From Areca catechu (taxonomy: Eukaryota > Streptophyta > Magnoliopsida > Arecales > Arecaceae), in the NCBI GenBank assembly GCA_021397845.1, contig JAHSVC010000065.1, positions 2,382,233 through 2,446,232 on the forward strand: a stretch of 64,000 nt of DNA. The letters run 5' to 3'. The translations under genes and the position numbers were made by a program. Of this stretch, positions 21,839 to 34,548 are shown piece by piece. The notes under the pieces were generated by a model. That model worked only from the letters and a program-made list of their open reading frames with translations, had not been told where the DNA came from and did no database searches. How positions within the stretch are numbered: position 1 is the first letter of the stretch; each line of letters opens with the position of its first letter.

Positions 21839-24800
21839 ATGGCTTCACCCAATACTTCCATTCCTCTTCCTAATGTCATATGGCTTGCGTTCCTCATTTT
21901 TTTTGGATCCGTGCAACTATGCCTCTGTTTCACTGGAAATACTTCCAAGTCGGGAAGCTGCACAGAGCGGGAAAGGAAGGCTCTTCTAAGCATACAAAGA
22001 GGCATCTATGATGCCGGCAAATGGCTCTCTTGGAACGGAAAAGATTGCTGCAGATGGAAAGGAGTTCGATGCGACACCATCACCGGACATGTCATAAAGC
22101 TTGACCTCCATTACCGTAACCCTGATCCATGCGATGCTGGCCCTGATGGGTATGTTTGTTACGAACGTCCTCGTAATAAAAGTGAGGTAAGTCCTTCGCT
22201 ACTTGACTTGAGACATTTGAATTATTTGGATTTGAGCATGAATAATTTTGATGGTGCCCCGATCCCTGACTTCATTGGATCTCTTGCCAACTTGGAGTAT
22301 CTAAACCTCTCTAATGCCGGGTTTGGTGGAACAATACCTCACCAACTCGGGAACCTCTCAAACTTGCCTATCTTGATCTCAACGATCCATACTTTTTTTA
22401 CTCTTTGGATGTTGATAACCTTGGCTGGTTAGCTCAGATTCATTCCTTGCAGCATCTTGACATGAGTTATGTCAACCTCTCAAAAGCATCCAATTGGATT
22501 CATGCGATCAATATGCTCCCTTCTCTTTCCGTGCTGTATTTGTCTGCTGCTTCTCTTTCTATCCTTCCCTCTACGCCACCTCATGTTAATTTCACATCAC
22601 TCACTAAACTTGATCTCTCCGAGCAACAACTTTCCATCAAGCATGCCTGGCTGGATGTTGAATCTTAGCAGCCTTGAACATCTCGATCTTCGGGCCAATT
22701 TTTCCAAGGCAACATACCGCTTGCCATCGGGAATCTCAAGAAGCTTCAGATTTTAGATCTCTCGGAAAATAACTTCGATGGACACATCCCAGAAACGGTG
22801 GGTAGTCTCAAGAGCTTGCAGTCACTAGATTTGGATCTGACAATAATATCAGTGGGGGTATACCAGATACCATGGGGAATCTCAAAAACTTGGAGTACTT
22901 GGACCTTTGGTTCAACAATATCAGTGGAAGTATACCAGAAACTGTGGGGAATCTCAAAAGCTTGGAAATCTTGGTCCTCCATAGAAATAGAATTAGTGGG
23001 GTATACCAAAAACTGTGGGAATCTCAAAAGCTTGGAGTACTTGGACCTCAGCAAAAACAGAATCAGTGGAGGAATACCAGAAACGTAGGGAATCTCAAAA
23101 GCTTGGAGTACCTGGACTCAGTTGGAATAATATCAGTGGAGAGATACCGGAACCATAGGAATCTCAGTAAGTTTGAAATCATATATTTATCAAACAATAT
23201 TATCAACGGCAGATACCGGAGACAGTCGGAAATCTTCATCACTTGAGATGGTTGACTTTGTATAACAACCATTTAGCAGGAGTGATACCTAGAACATGGG
23301 TAATCTCTGCAACTTGAGCAACTTTGATGCTTCTGGAACAATATAGGTGGAGAGATTATGGGATTCATGGAAGTTTTTTCGAGATGCAGCACTAAGAGTT
23401 TGCTATCTATTTTTTTGAATAACAACAATCTTAGTGGTCTTTTTCCCCAACCTTGGCTGGTGTTCTTGATCTTACGTTCTGGTTCTTGCATATAACAGGA
23501 TCAGTGGCAGCATTCCATTAGCATTTTGCAAGGCAAAATTTCTTGAATTTCTCAATCTTGCCGATAATGATTTATCGGGAGTTTCTCCCTGACTGCTGGA
23601 ACAATTCATTATATTTGAAAGTCATTGATTTCTCAAATAACAAATTGTCAGGAGGCATTCCTAGCTCAATGGGATCTCTCAGTCACCTCAAGTCATTGCA
23701 TTTGAGAAATAACAGCCTCTCTGGTAAAATTCCTTGGTCCTTGCAACAGTGCAAGCAGTTAATTATTATTGACCTTGGCAAATAAGTTGTCCGGTGGCAT
23801 ACCTGAATCGATTGGAGAGAGCCTCTCATCATTTGGTAATTTCAGCGCTATGAAAGTCATTGATTTCTCGGATAACAATTGTCAGGAGGCATTCCTAGCT
23901 CAATGGGATCTCTCAGTCACCTCAAGTCATTGCATTTGAGAAATAACAGCCTCTCTGGTAAAATTCCTTGTCCTTGCAACATTGCAAGCAGTTGATTACT
24001 AGTTGACCTTGGCAATAATAAGTTGTCAGGTGGCATACCTAAATGGATTGGAAACACCTCTCGTCATTGAGGGCTCTCCGTTTGCGATCAAATATGTTGG
24101 ATGGTAATATTCCCATGCAACTATCATTCCTTGCTTCTCTTCAAGTGTTGGATCTTGCTAACAACAAGCTTTTGGAACTTTGCCACCATCATTTGGTAAT
24201 TTCAGCGCTATGATTGTGATACAACATGAGAGCAAGCATATCCCTTCTGGAAATATGCCCTACGATTATATGAGAGTCTCCAGATAACCATGAAAGGTTT
24301 AGAACTTACATATTTCAGTAATGGGCTTTCACTTGTGACAAGCATTGACCTCTCAAACAATATATTTTTGGAGAGATTCCAGAAGAGTTTACAAGACTTC
24401 ATGGGCTTCTTTTCTTGAACTTATCGAGGAATTATTTGACAGGAAGGATTCCGAAATATATTGGTACCATGGGGCAGTTGGAGTCACTTGATCTATCGAT
24501 GAACAACTTATCAGGCACAATTCCTACAAGCATCTCAAATTTGAATTTTTTGGAGTACCTGAACTTGTCCCACAACAATCTATCTGGAAGAATCCCATCT
24601 GGCCCCCAACTTCAAAGCTTGAACGATCCTCTATCTACATTGGCAATCAATATCTTTGTGGACAGCCACTGCCAAAAAATGCCCAGGCGATGACCTGCAG
24701 TGGTCCAACAGCTCATGGAAGACCAGAAAAGCAGGATGAAAATGAAAATGATTCAGAAATGATATGGTTTTATACTGGCTTGAGTCCGGGATTTGTGGTT

Positions 24801-24955
24801 GGCTTCTGGGTTTTCTTGGTGCAGTGATGCTGAAAAAGAGAACTAGGTATGCTTATATCCAATTCATTGACAGGATATGCGAGTGGATTTATATGGCTGC
24901 AATAATAAATTCTGCTCGACTAAAGTTCCAAAGAAACAAGGATGCACAAAAGTAG
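21839..24955 (+). pseudogene. LRR receptor-like protein (EIX2/Cf type), frameshifted
   Basis: Membrane-anchored extracellular-LRR protein of the RLP class, whose members act as plasma-membrane immune or developmental receptors with a SOBIR1-type partner kinase. The start at 21839 gives a hydrophobic signal peptide (about residues 12-30). LRRNT_2 follows (CTERERKALLSIQRG, DCCRWKGVRCD). Then come many 24-residue LRRs (NLEYLNLSNAGFGGTIP, KSLEYLDLSKNRISGGIP). Near the end are NQYLCGQPLP, an acidic juxtamembrane stretch, one transmembrane helix (WFYTGLSPGFVVGFW) and a short basic tail ending at 24955. No kinase domain. At least eight single-base frame changes (near 22366, 22640, 22695, 22850, 23000 and 24820, among others) break it. 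It is intronless, as many RLPs are. Each break is a short indel, so sequencing error is possible. Confidence 0.85.
23620..24060 (+). repeat. ~225-bp tandem duplication inside the LRR domain
   Basis: The segment from tttctcaaataacaaattgt through the ccttgcaaca(g/t)tgcaagcagtt stretch to gtggcatacct (23630-23805) recurs nearly identically at 23865-24040. The flanking phrase tcatttggtaatttcagcgc also occurs at 23831 and 24191. Each copy encodes about three LRRs. Confidence 0.8.
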
Positions 24956-25922
24956 TTGCAAGTTTCCCCGTGGTTTAGGTTGACTTGATGCTTCATGATG
25001 GACCATGCATGAAGGATTAGTTGAAATATGCATTATTAGAATAAATATAAATGCTTGGAAGCCATTTACATAGTTTAGTTATTGAGGGCTTCAAAATTGA
25101 CCTGCTGTAATTGAGTGAATTGCTTAAGCAAATTCTCATAGACTATTCCTCTCTATATTTTTTGTTGTATGGAAAACTTTTTTTTTGATGCTTTTGTTAA
25201 TGCAACTGATAGGTAGCATCCTCACTGCTTTGCTTAGAAAAAATATTGGATGCTTTATTCTAATCTTTGTTTTTTCAAATAATTTATGTGCAACACTTTC
25301 TTCAATAATCGCTGTTATGATAAGGCAATTGGAAAATATAAACAAAATATATCTGCATATATAAGGAAAAGGAATACTACATAAATAATATATAGGCTAA
25401 TATACACTTTAGTGCATATCCTTTTATTTTATTATTATTTTTTAAAATTATTAGGCAAAGGGACCAACCCCCCAACTACATTTCTCCAACCTCGCTGCCA
25501 TGATATCAACCATTACAGATTGACTAATACCTCTTGGTAGAATAGACATGCTATTACAAGAGCACTGGCTAGCATATTGGTTGGCCTTTCTCTACATCCT
25601 GTTGATATAATTGACACTATCATTCAGGCTAATGGCATGGGTCAAAAATCATCTTATCTAATTCTAGTTTTTAGAAGGAATTATATCTGAAAAAGTTCAA
25701 AGTTGAGTGCATATGCCTAGGTTGTTCATTGGTTGCTGCTATACTTGAAAAAAGTAATGGGAACCATTCTAAAATTGTGCATAGAATTTGTTTATCCATA
25801 CTTGGACTCTACCTTGGAATTGTTAGCAATATTACTTCTTCAGCACCAATATCTACAATTGATATTTTTCACATGTGAAATTGTTAAGGGAGCTCTGCTA
25901 GCTCTTCTGCAAAGGTTCTTTT
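24956..25922. other. Intergenic DNA downstream of the LRR pseudogene
   Basis: AT-rich, no gene recognised. It runs to the TekC left LTR. Confidence 0.5.
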
Positions 25923-26267
25923 TGTCACGCCCCCGAATCCAGCATTGGAATCGGCTACGCGACCGGCCACAAATCCTAGATTTTATCCTAGAGATCAGGC
26001 AAGGCTTAGGTACACAAAAGTCAACAATATCAATTAAACTAATATTATATAAATCAAGTACAATGAACAATCCATTTATTAAGTCGATATCACTAATTGG
26101 TCTACTGATTTACAAACATCAGTAACCGAAACTAAACTAACTAACTAACTCAACATTTGAAGCTATGTCTCATGCCCAGTCCAATCATCGCTATGTCCCT
26201 GAGTCTCTGAAAAAATAAATAGTAGGGAATGAGCTATTCAGCCCAGTAAGGTCTCCATGCGATCACA

Positions 26268-26301
<34 letters not shown>

Positions 26302-27781
26302 GATATATATATATATATATTGAAAATAGCAACACTAGTATGCCATGTCATGCCTCAACATTCAAGTTTCATGTATGACAAAACTGGAAACTTACATTTT
26401 TCTTTTAGAATTTTTTATTATTTAACCCATTATCTTTAGGTTTCTGGACTAGTCACGGTCACACTCCAGTCTGTGACTGCACACCTGTCACACTCCAGCT
26501 TGTGCGGGCACACTGTTGTCACACTCCAGCCTGTGACTAGTATACAAATTGTCATACTCCAGCCTGTGTCTGGCCACAAATTGTCACACTCCAGCCTGTG
26601 ACTGGCACACTAAGAAACCACGGTACCGCCATGACATGGCTAGTCCAAACACCCATTCACTTAACACTTTATCATTTTATCTCACATAGTCAGAACATGT
26701 CACCTTTCAACGATCGATATCACGATCCCCATCAAAGATCACTTGATAAACATGATATATTAAATATAACACAAATAACAAACAACCAAACTCATTCTGT
26801 ATCTCGGATGGAAATCAAATCATACTATCCGAAAATAATCATGCATAAAAATATTTATATATATGCTCGGATCCTATCAGATCATCAAATATATTTATAT
26901 TACGGGTGATCAAGTCTAGGAGTCCTTATCTCTCAAAAATCAACTATCCACGCCTAAACTAATTTGTACCGAAATCTGCGCGACGCCTTCTTGCTCAGGA
27001 GACTGATTCTCTACATAAATAAATAAATTAATTAAAAATCTGAATTTCCAATTTTTTGCGAATCTCGAGAAAATTCCTTGACTCTCTCTTCTTCTCTTTT
27101 TTTTTAAAAAATCGTACGGAACCCCTTTTTTTTTTTTCCTGAATCGTACATAACCCCTTTTTTTTTTTCTTTTTCCCTCTTTTCTTCTTTCTTTCTTCCT
27201 CTTTTCTTTTCTTCTCTTCCGAACCATCCCCCCTTGCCTCTCCCTCAGCCTGGTCGAACGGCCTCCCCCAGTTTGCCGGCAACCAAGGAGTGGTTGTCGC
27301 AAAGGCTTCACAGACCGAAGGCAGGCCACGGCGACGATGACGGCCCCAAAATCGAACGGAAACCCAAGAAAAAAAAACCATCCAAAATCCTTCCAAAAAT
27401 GAAAATAAAGGGAAAGGACCTATTGGCCGGCGTTGGAGAGCTCCCGGTGGCTCGTCGGAGAGGAAAAAAATGCGTGTAGGGGCTCGATGAGGCGACGGTG
27501 TGGAGCTTTTAAAGAGAGAACAATGACGAGTTCCCTCGCCGTTTGAAACTCAACCTCCGACCAATCAAGTTCCAATCCTTCATGGACCCATCACTGACCA
27601 CCTCCCACTCCCTCATGACTCTTCCATCGAGACCCCCGGCGGAAACTCCGGCTAGTTGAGGGAGAAAACTCCTCCCCTGTTTCGGTCTCTTCTCATCATC
27701 ATCCTGTTTCGGTCCTTTTTTTTATCGGTTTGGGTTGAAGTCGGCTGGGCCTGCCGACTTCAGCCCAAGCCCAATATTACA
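25923..27781 (-). repeat. TekC 3' LTR
   Basis: 1859 bp, TGTCACGCCC to CAATATTACA on the plus strand, matching 32678-34548 throughout. TA-repeat microsatellite at 26270-26320. Confidence 0.9.
26445..26610. repeat. ~34-bp minisatellite in the TekC 3' LTR
   Basis: Five copies of gtcacactccagcctgtgac followed by a variable ggcacac spacer. The matching array in the 5' LTR is at 33190-33355. Confidence 0.85.
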
Positions 27782-27792
27782 TTCTCCCCCCG
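27782..27792 (-). other. TekC polypurine tract
   Basis: CGGGGGGAGAA on the minus strand, directly before the LTR start TGTAATATTGG. Confidence 0.8.
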
Positions 27793-27818
27793 TTTAAAAA
27801 AAATTTCATCCTCAAAAT

Positions 27819-28190
27819 TTACATACCTGGTGCTTCGAAAAAGTGTGGATATTTTGCTCGTATCTCTGCTTCAAGTTCCCATGTAGCTTCTCTTTCACTG
27901 TGATTGCTCCATTGCACATTCACATATGGTATGATTCGATGTCGCAATTCTTGATCCTTACTATTGACGATTCGTAAAGCCACCTCCTCATAAGTCAAAT
28001 CCTCTTGAAGTTGCAATGGTACTATGTCTATTGCATGATTGGGATCGGGAATGTACTTCTGTAACATAAACACATGAAACACGTTGTGCATCCTAGATAA
28101 GACTAGTGGTAGCGCTAATCGGTAGGCCACCTCACCAACCTTATCCAAAATTTCAAATGGTCCCACAAATTCGGGCTCAACTTGCCTCAT
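27819..28190 (-). CDS. TekC integrase C-terminus with chromodomain-like tail
   Basis: Open for 123 residues, ending at 27819. It holds the integrase C-terminal GPFEILDKVGEVAYRLALP and HNVFHVFMLQKYIPD segments. A chromodomain-like end follows (VNVQWSNHSEREATWELE, AKYPHFFE). In chromoviruses this tail is thought to guide integration to marked chromatin. It is the 3' end of the broken pol and joins the integrase core upstream (28200-29100) through frame changes. The listed ORF start is only the first Met, not a true start. Confidence 0.8.
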   Translation of the reverse strand: MRQVEPEFVGPFEILDKVGEVAYRLALPLVLSRMHNVFHVFMLQKYIPDPNHAIDIVPLQLQEDLTYEEVALRIVNSKDQELRHRIIPYVNVQWSNHSEREATWELEAEIRAKYPHFFEAPGM

Positions 28191-28199
28191 ATACCAAAT

Positions 28200-29110
28200 C
28201 GCATCACACCCTTTGTGGGAGACACTTTCAAAAAGACATGATCACCAACATTGAATTCCAGCTCTCTTCGTCTCATATCAGCATAACTTTTCTATCAGCT
28301 CCGAGCAGTACGCAATCGTTCCCTGATCATTTATACCTTTTTTCTGTTTGTTGTACTATTTCTGGACCCAACAATTTCTTTCTCCTACATCATCCCAACA
28401 TATAGGAGATCTATACTTTTACCATATAAATCCTCAAAAGGCGCCATCTGAATGCTGGCTTGATAACTGTTGTTGTAGGCAAACTCTATCAACGATAGAT
28501 GATAGTCCCAAGCACCACCCAAGTCCATAACACAAGCTCTCAACATGTCTTCCAAATTTGGATGGTTCGCTCTGACTGTCCATCGGTTTGGGAATGAAAT
28601 GCTGTACTAAAACTTAATCTGGTTCCCAATGCTTTATGAAGACTCTTCCAAAATGTGAAACAAACCTACTGTCTCGATCTGTTACTATAGAAACTAGAAT
28701 CCAATGTAATCTCATAATTTGTTCCATGTACAAATTTGTAAATTTTTTCAGAGAGAGTCCGACACGAAAGGATAAGAAATGAGCTAATTTTGTCAGCCGG
28801 TCCACAGTCACCCATACCGCATTATTTTCCTTAGGGTTTTGGATAAACCTGTCACAAAGTCCATGGTATTGTGCTCCCATTTCCACTGAGAAAATCGCAA
28901 GAGACTGCAATGGTCCAGCAAGTCTTTGATGCTCGGCTTTCACCTATTGACATACCAAGCATTGAGCCACATACTGAGCTATGTCTTTCTTCATACCAGT
29001 CTATCAAAAGTTTTCACGTAAATCTCGATACATTTTTGTACTACCCGGATGCATCGTATATGCTGAACCATGCGCCTCTTCCATAATCTCATTCTTTAAT
29101 TCTGGAAGTT
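28200..29110 (-). pseudogene. TekC integrase zinc finger and catalytic core
   Basis: The HHCC-type zone lies around 28960-29110, read across frame changes. The core at 28614-28943 contains WVTVDRLTKLAHFL and IVTDRDSRFVSHF, which hold the first two acidic positions of the DDE triad in this family. Past the break at 28614, a further stretch to ~28500 carries the remaining core. Integrase inserts the cDNA into the genome. Several frameshifts. Confidence 0.75.
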
Positions 29111-29311
29111 TGGGAATACATAATCTGTTACCAAACCTCAGGGTATCATCTTCATATATAGTAAATTCAGACTGAGCACCAGACTCAACTATCTCTCTAA
29201 TTCTTTGAAGCTAAATCTTCCTTCTGAGCTGATTTAATTTTGTCAATCAGGATAGGTTGTACCATAATACTTGCTAATTGAATCCCAGAATTATGAATTC
29301 GTACCTCAATC

Positions 29312-29665
29312 TCAGACCTCTCTAGATCCATTATGATGTGCTTTTGATTTAGTAATTAAAGCTGCTAACTTACTTGGGGACTTCCTACTCAGGGCATCTG
29401 CTACAACATTTACCTTACATGGATGGTAGTTGATAGTCAAATCATAATTCTTTAATAGTTCCAACCATCTTCTCTGTCTCAAGTTCAACTCCTTTTGAGG
29501 ATATATATATTTTAAACTTTTATGATTTGTAAAGATTTCACAACGACTACCATACAGGTAATGCCTCCATATTTTTAAGGCAAAAACTACAGCTGCTAAC
29601 TCCAAGTCATGAGTAGGATAATTTGACTCATATGATTTCAGCTGTCTAGAAGCATAAGTTATCAC
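29312..29665 (-). CDS. TekC RNase H domain
   Basis: 117 open residues: ITYASRQLKSYESNYPTHD, LELAAVVFALKIWRHYLYG, FTNHKSLKYI and VNVVADALSRK. This is the classical Gypsy RNase H (and connection) between RT and integrase. It degrades the RNA of the RNA:DNA hybrid. It is part of the polyprotein; the Met start is not real. Confidence 0.85.
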   Translation of the reverse strand: MITYASRQLKSYESNYPTHDLELAAVVFALKIWRHYLYGSRCEIFTNHKSLKYIYPQKELNLRQRRWLELLKNYDLTINYHPCKVNVVADALSRKSPSKLAALITKSKAHHNGSREV

Positions 29666-29850
29666 CTTTCCATTTTATATTAGTATACAACCGAGACCCT
29701 TTCGAGATGCATCACTGTATATGCTGAAATCCCCTGTATCTGCAGGAATAGTCAATACTGGGGTAGTGACTAATCGTTTCTTCAATTCTTGAAAACTCTG
29801 CTCACATTCATCTGTCCATTCAAATTTTGTTCGTTTCTGGGTCAAGCGAG

Positions 29851-30600
29851 TTAAAGGTATAGCAATAAGAGAAAATCCTTCAACAACCTTCGATAATATC
29901 CTGCCATTTCCAAGAAACTACGAACTTCAGACACGTTAGTAGGTCTCTCCCCCTCTACCACTGCTTCCACTTTCCTTAGATCCACAGAAACACCATCCTT
30001 AGAAATAACATGGCCAAGGAAAGAAATTTTGTCCAACCAAAAGTCACATTTTTTAAGCTTGGCAAACAATTTCTTCTCCTTGAGTATTTGTAATACTATT
30101 TTTAAGTGTTCCTCATGTGCCTGTAGACTCCTTGAATAAATCAGTATGTCATCAATAAATACTACTACAAATTGATCCAGATATGGTCTAAACACTCAAT
30201 CCATGAGATCCATGAAAACTGCAGGTGCATTTGTCAGACCAAAAGGTAGAACCAAAAATTCATAGTGTCCATATATGGTTCTAAAAGCTATCTTTGGCAC
30301 ATCCTCTACCTTATCTTCAATTGATGATAACTAGAACGAAGATCAATCTTTGAGAATATCTGTGCTCCCTATAGTTGATCAAATAGATCATCAATCCTTG
30401 GTAAGGGATATTTGTTCCTTATGGTCACTTTGTTCAACTCCCGATAGTCAATGCAGAGCCGAAAACTTTCATCCTTCTTCTTTACGAATAGGACCGGAGC
30501 ACCCCAGGGAGACACACTAGGTCTGATAAATCCTTTCCAACAGTTCTTACAATTGCTCCTTAAGTTCTTTTAATTCTACCAGAGCCATCTATAGGGAGCT
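29851..30600 (-). pseudogene. TekC reverse transcriptase
   Basis: The 114-residue open part (29851-30195) has VVVFIDDILIYSR, whose FIDD is the catalytic YxDD-box equivalent. It also has KLKKCDFWLDKISFLGHVIS and a VSEVRSF segment. Upstream to 30600 the fingers region is readable in other frames (FRLCIDYREL-like at about 30440). Single-base shifts separate the pieces. Confidence 0.8.
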
Positions 30601-31260
30601 TTGGAGATGATGGCACCTGTACCTGGTAAAAGATCAATAGAGAACTCAATCTTCTATCAGGAGGTAATCCTGGCAAATCATTGGAAAAGACCTCGAAAAT
30701 TCTTTCACAATGGGTATGTCTTTCAACTTAAGCTCCTGCTGTCGAGTATTTATCACCGCTGCCAGAAATCTTCACAACCTTTCCTGAGGAGTCACTTGGC
30801 AATAAAAGCCGAAATCATCCTCCTCATAAGGGTTACTTGTTACCCTCAAAATAAAACTCTGACTGATTAGGAATCTGAAATTTTACTATCTTCTCAAATA
30901 GTTGATGAAAGCATGGTATGCTGCTAGCCAATCCATTCCAACGATCACATCGAAATCTTTCATATCCATGACTATCAAATCAGCTTCCATCTCCTACCTT
31001 TGATATTCAATCTACACTCCTTGCAGATTTGATTAATCACAAAAACATCCCCACTTGGAGTGGAAATACAGAGTTCAAATTCCAAAGGAGTCGGGGTTAA
31101 CTCATTACTTTCTCTAACCGATCTAACAGATATGAAAGAGTGGGTGGCACCAGTATCAAATAGAAATAAGCATTGCTAGAAAATAATCTGATCATACCTG
31201 TCACTATTGAATTTGACGCATTAGCATCTGCTGGGGTGAGTGCATAAACCCGTCCCTGAG
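30600..31260 (-). pseudogene. TekC protease region and pol N-terminus, degenerate
   Basis: It lies between gag and RT. A retropepsin-like segment with a DTGATHSF-type motif is expected and partly readable near 31130-31170 (minus). Frame changes prevent a continuous reading. Confidence 0.45.
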
Positions 31261-32524
31261 TTACTGATTTCTGTTATCCTTCAAGTTGCTGTCTTCCACG
31301 AGATACTTGGTGATGTAACCCTGACCATAGGGATACACAACTGCCTTATGACCTGTTTGCCACAGTTGTGGCACTTCCACTCATCTGGCCACGTATAATC
31401 CCACTATAGTGAGAACCACCACACTTATAACACTTGACATCACTTTTTGTTGAATCTTGTCATTTGAAAGTAGCATTGTCAAGCTTCCTTGTTTTTGCAT
31501 TGGTACCTTTATAGGGTTGGCCTTGATACCTCTTGTTCCAGATCTCTTCTTCAATGCTTTTTCTCTTCAGCTTGAGCTACATCCAATCCTCTTTCTATAA
31601 TCAATGCCTTATTGAGACCTCTTTATAAGTTGGTAGCTCAAAGGTAGTCACCGACGCTGAATCCGACCTCTAAGTCTATTTTCGAATTTCCTGGCCCGGA
31701 TCCCTTCATCTGCTAACAGTGATAGAGCATATCTCGACAATTCTTCAACTTTGCAACATCTGAGAAACAGTTAAGTTACCTTGCTCCAAGCGATCAATTC
31801 TCGAAATTTTTATACCCGAACACTTTGAGGAAAGTACCTTTCATAGAAAACCTTTCTGAAATCTGCCAATATAAAAAGTACATCAGTCGGTCCTTACTTT
31901 TCAAGCTCTAACTCCCACCAAGCAGCTACCTATCTTGCAATAAAAAACTAGCAAATGTAACCTTCTCCCATTCCGGATACCGCAAGGCTTTGAATACTTT
32001 CTCAATGACTTTCAGCCAACCCTCTGCCTCCATGGGATAAGATGTTCCTTGAATACCGGTGGCGCATACTTCTTGAAATCTATCAAAGTGATTGGTTATT
32101 ATTATGGAATCCTAACTTCTGGCTGTTGCTGCTGTAATAATAGCTGCTGCATGAATTGTTGCTGTTGCTGTTGTGCTTCCATTAATCTCAATGTATCAGC
32201 TCTTGCAATAGCTTGTTGTTGCACTAAGTATCGCAATAGCTGAGGAAGACCACCTGGTCCCTAGGCTGAACTCCAGATCCTCCCAGTGTTCCTGTTTCTG
32301 CAGTCCCAGTCTCCGGGGTGTTGTCCAAAGGATTGAGCGCGGTTCCCGTGGATGCTCCTCATCACTAGTGTTGTCCATGGGATTGGGCGTTGGTTTTTGT
32401 AGATGTTCCTCATCACCAGATAAAATCCCAGTATCCTCATGCTGCTCTATAGGATCCCAAGCATTTGATCCATCCGCAAATCTTGTGGCCTCCTAGCACG
32501 TCCATGCCCACTTCCACGTGCCAT
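31260..32524 (-). pseudogene. TekC gag
   Basis: The start at 32524 reads MARGSGHGRARRPQDL, the basic N-terminus usual for chromovirus gag. A Gln-rich stretch follows (32110-32240; CAG/CTG repeats). A CCHC-like zone at ~31320-31460 reads VKCYKCGGSHY. Gag forms the virus-like particle and binds RNA. It is broken by many frameshifts. Length ~1.26 kb is typical. Confidence 0.65.
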
Positions 32525-32662
32525 GAAAATCCTACACCAGTCATTATTAGTATACAACTAACACTCAGATGATCAAAAAAATATGACACATTATCTACCC
32601 TACTATAAATCAACCCACACTCTCTCTCGATGAGCTTACCCTAAAATCCTAGAACCTGATTT

Positions 32663-32674
32663 ACTCTGATACCA
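32663..32674 (-). other. TekC primer binding site
   Basis: TGGTATCAGAGT on the minus strand, three bases inside the LTR. It matches the usual PBS complementary to initiator tRNA-Met. Confidence 0.85.
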
Positions 32675-32677
32675 CTC

Positions 32678-34548
32678 TATCACGCCCCAAATCCAGTACT
32701 GGAATGGCCACGCGACCGGCCGCACAAATCCTAGATTTTATCCTGGAGATCATGCAAGACCAAGTACACAAAAGTCAAACATATCAAATTAAAACTAATA
32801 TTATATAAACAATCAAGTAACAATTGAACAATCCATTTATTAAGTCGATATCACTAATTGGTCTACTGATTTACAAACATCATAACCGAAACTAAACTAA
32901 TTAATTAACTCAACATTTATGAAGCTCCGTCTCACGTCTAGCCCAATCCTCGCTATGTATCCTGAGTCTCTGAGAAAAATAAATAATAGAAAGTGAGCTA
33001 TTCAGCCTGTAAGGTCTCCATGCAATCACATCAATAATAATAATATATATATATGAAAATAGCAAACACTAGTATATGTCATGTCATGCAGTCAAACAAT
33101 TCAAGTTTCATGTATGACAAAAATTAGAAAACTTTACATTTTCTTTTAGAATTTCTATTATTTAACCATTATCTTAGGGTTTTGGACTAGCCACGGTCAC
33201 ACTCCAGCCTGTGACTGGCACACTATTATCACACACCAGCCTATGACGGGCACACTGTTGTCACACTCCAGCCTGTGAATGGCACACAAATGTCACACTC
33301 CAGCCTGTGACTAGCACAATTATCACACTCTAGCCCGTGACTGGCATACTGAGAAACCACGGTACCACCGTGGCATGGCTAGTCCCAAACATCGATTCAC
33401 TTAACACTTTATCATTTCATCTCACATAGTCAGAACATGTCACCTTTCAACGATCTATATCATGATCAAACCATTCAAAGATCACTTGATAAACATGATA
33501 TATTAAATAGAACACAAATAACAATAACAACAAACTCATTCTGTATCTCGGAAATTCAAATCATGCTATGCGAAAACAATCATGCATGAAAATATTTATA
33601 TATATGCTCGATCAAATCAGATCATCTAAAATACATTTATATTATGGGTGACCAAGTCTAGAAGTCCTTACCTCTCAAAAATCAACTATCCATGCCTGAA
33701 CTAATCCGTACCTGAAATCTATGCGACGCCTTCCTACTCAGGAGACTGATTCCCTACATAAATAAATAATTAAATTAAAAATATGAATTCCCAATATTTT
33801 TATGAATCTCCAGAAAATCCCTTGACTCTCTCTCTCTTCTTCTCTTTTTTAAAAAAAAACCGTTATGGAACCCTTTTTTTTTCCTGAATCGTACAGAATC
33901 CCTTTTTTTTTTCTTTTTCTTTTTCATTCTTCTTCTTTCTTTCTTCCTCTTTTCTTTTCTTCTCTTCCGAACCATCCCCCCTGCCTCTCCCTCGGCCCGG
34001 CCGAACTGGCCTCTCCCCAATTTGCCGGCAATCGAGGAGTGGTTGTCGCAGAGGCTTCACGGACTGAAGGCTGGCAGCGGCGACGGCAGCGGCGATGATG
34101 AACGCCCCAAAACCGAAAAGGAAGCCCAAGAAAAAAACCATCCAAAATCCTTCCAAAAAATGAAAATAAAGGGAAAGGACTCACCGACCAGTGTTGGAGA
34201 GCTCCCGGTCGCTCGTCGGAGAGGAAAAAAATGCGTGTAGGGGCTCGATGAGGCGACGGTGTGGAGCTTTTAAAGAGAGAACAACGACGAGTTCCCTCAC
34301 CGTTTGAAACTCAACCTCCGACCAATCGAGTCCCAATCCTTCACGAACCCGTCGCCGACCACCTCCCACTCCTCTCACGACTCTTCCACCAAGACCCCCG
34401 GTGGAAACTCCGGCCGGATGAGGGAGAAAACTCCTCCCTGTTTCGGTCTCTTCTCATCGTCATCTCGTTTCGGTCTTTTTTTTTTTTTTATCAATTTGGG
34501 TTGAAGTCGGCTGGGCCTGCCGACTTCAAGCCCAAGCCCAATATTACA
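32678..34548 (-). repeat. TekC 5' LTR
   Basis: 1871 bp, matching 25923-27781. The terminal TG is changed to TA (TATCACG). It includes the ~34-bp minisatellite at 33190-33355 and T/C-rich runs near 33830-33960. Confidence 0.9.

Larger units (their letters stand above)
25923..34548 (-). mobile_element. TekC: Gypsy Tekay/Del-type chromovirus, 8.6 kb
   Basis: The LTRs are 25923-27781 and 32678-34548. On the minus strand the order is 5' LTR, PBS (TGGTATCAGAGT, initiator-Met type), gag, PR, RT, RNase H, integrase, chromodomain-like tail, PPT (GGGGGGAGAA) and 3' LTR. That order and the tail motif fit the Tekay/Del clade. The flanks are ctttt on the left and ttttt on the right, an unconvincing target duplication. 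Many frameshifts; not autonomous as read. Confidence 0.9.

Noticed and set aside
33775..34240. Several frames in both directions
   Set aside because: They lie within the TekC 5' LTR and recur at the matching place of the 3' LTR (26940-27480). LTR sequence, not genes.
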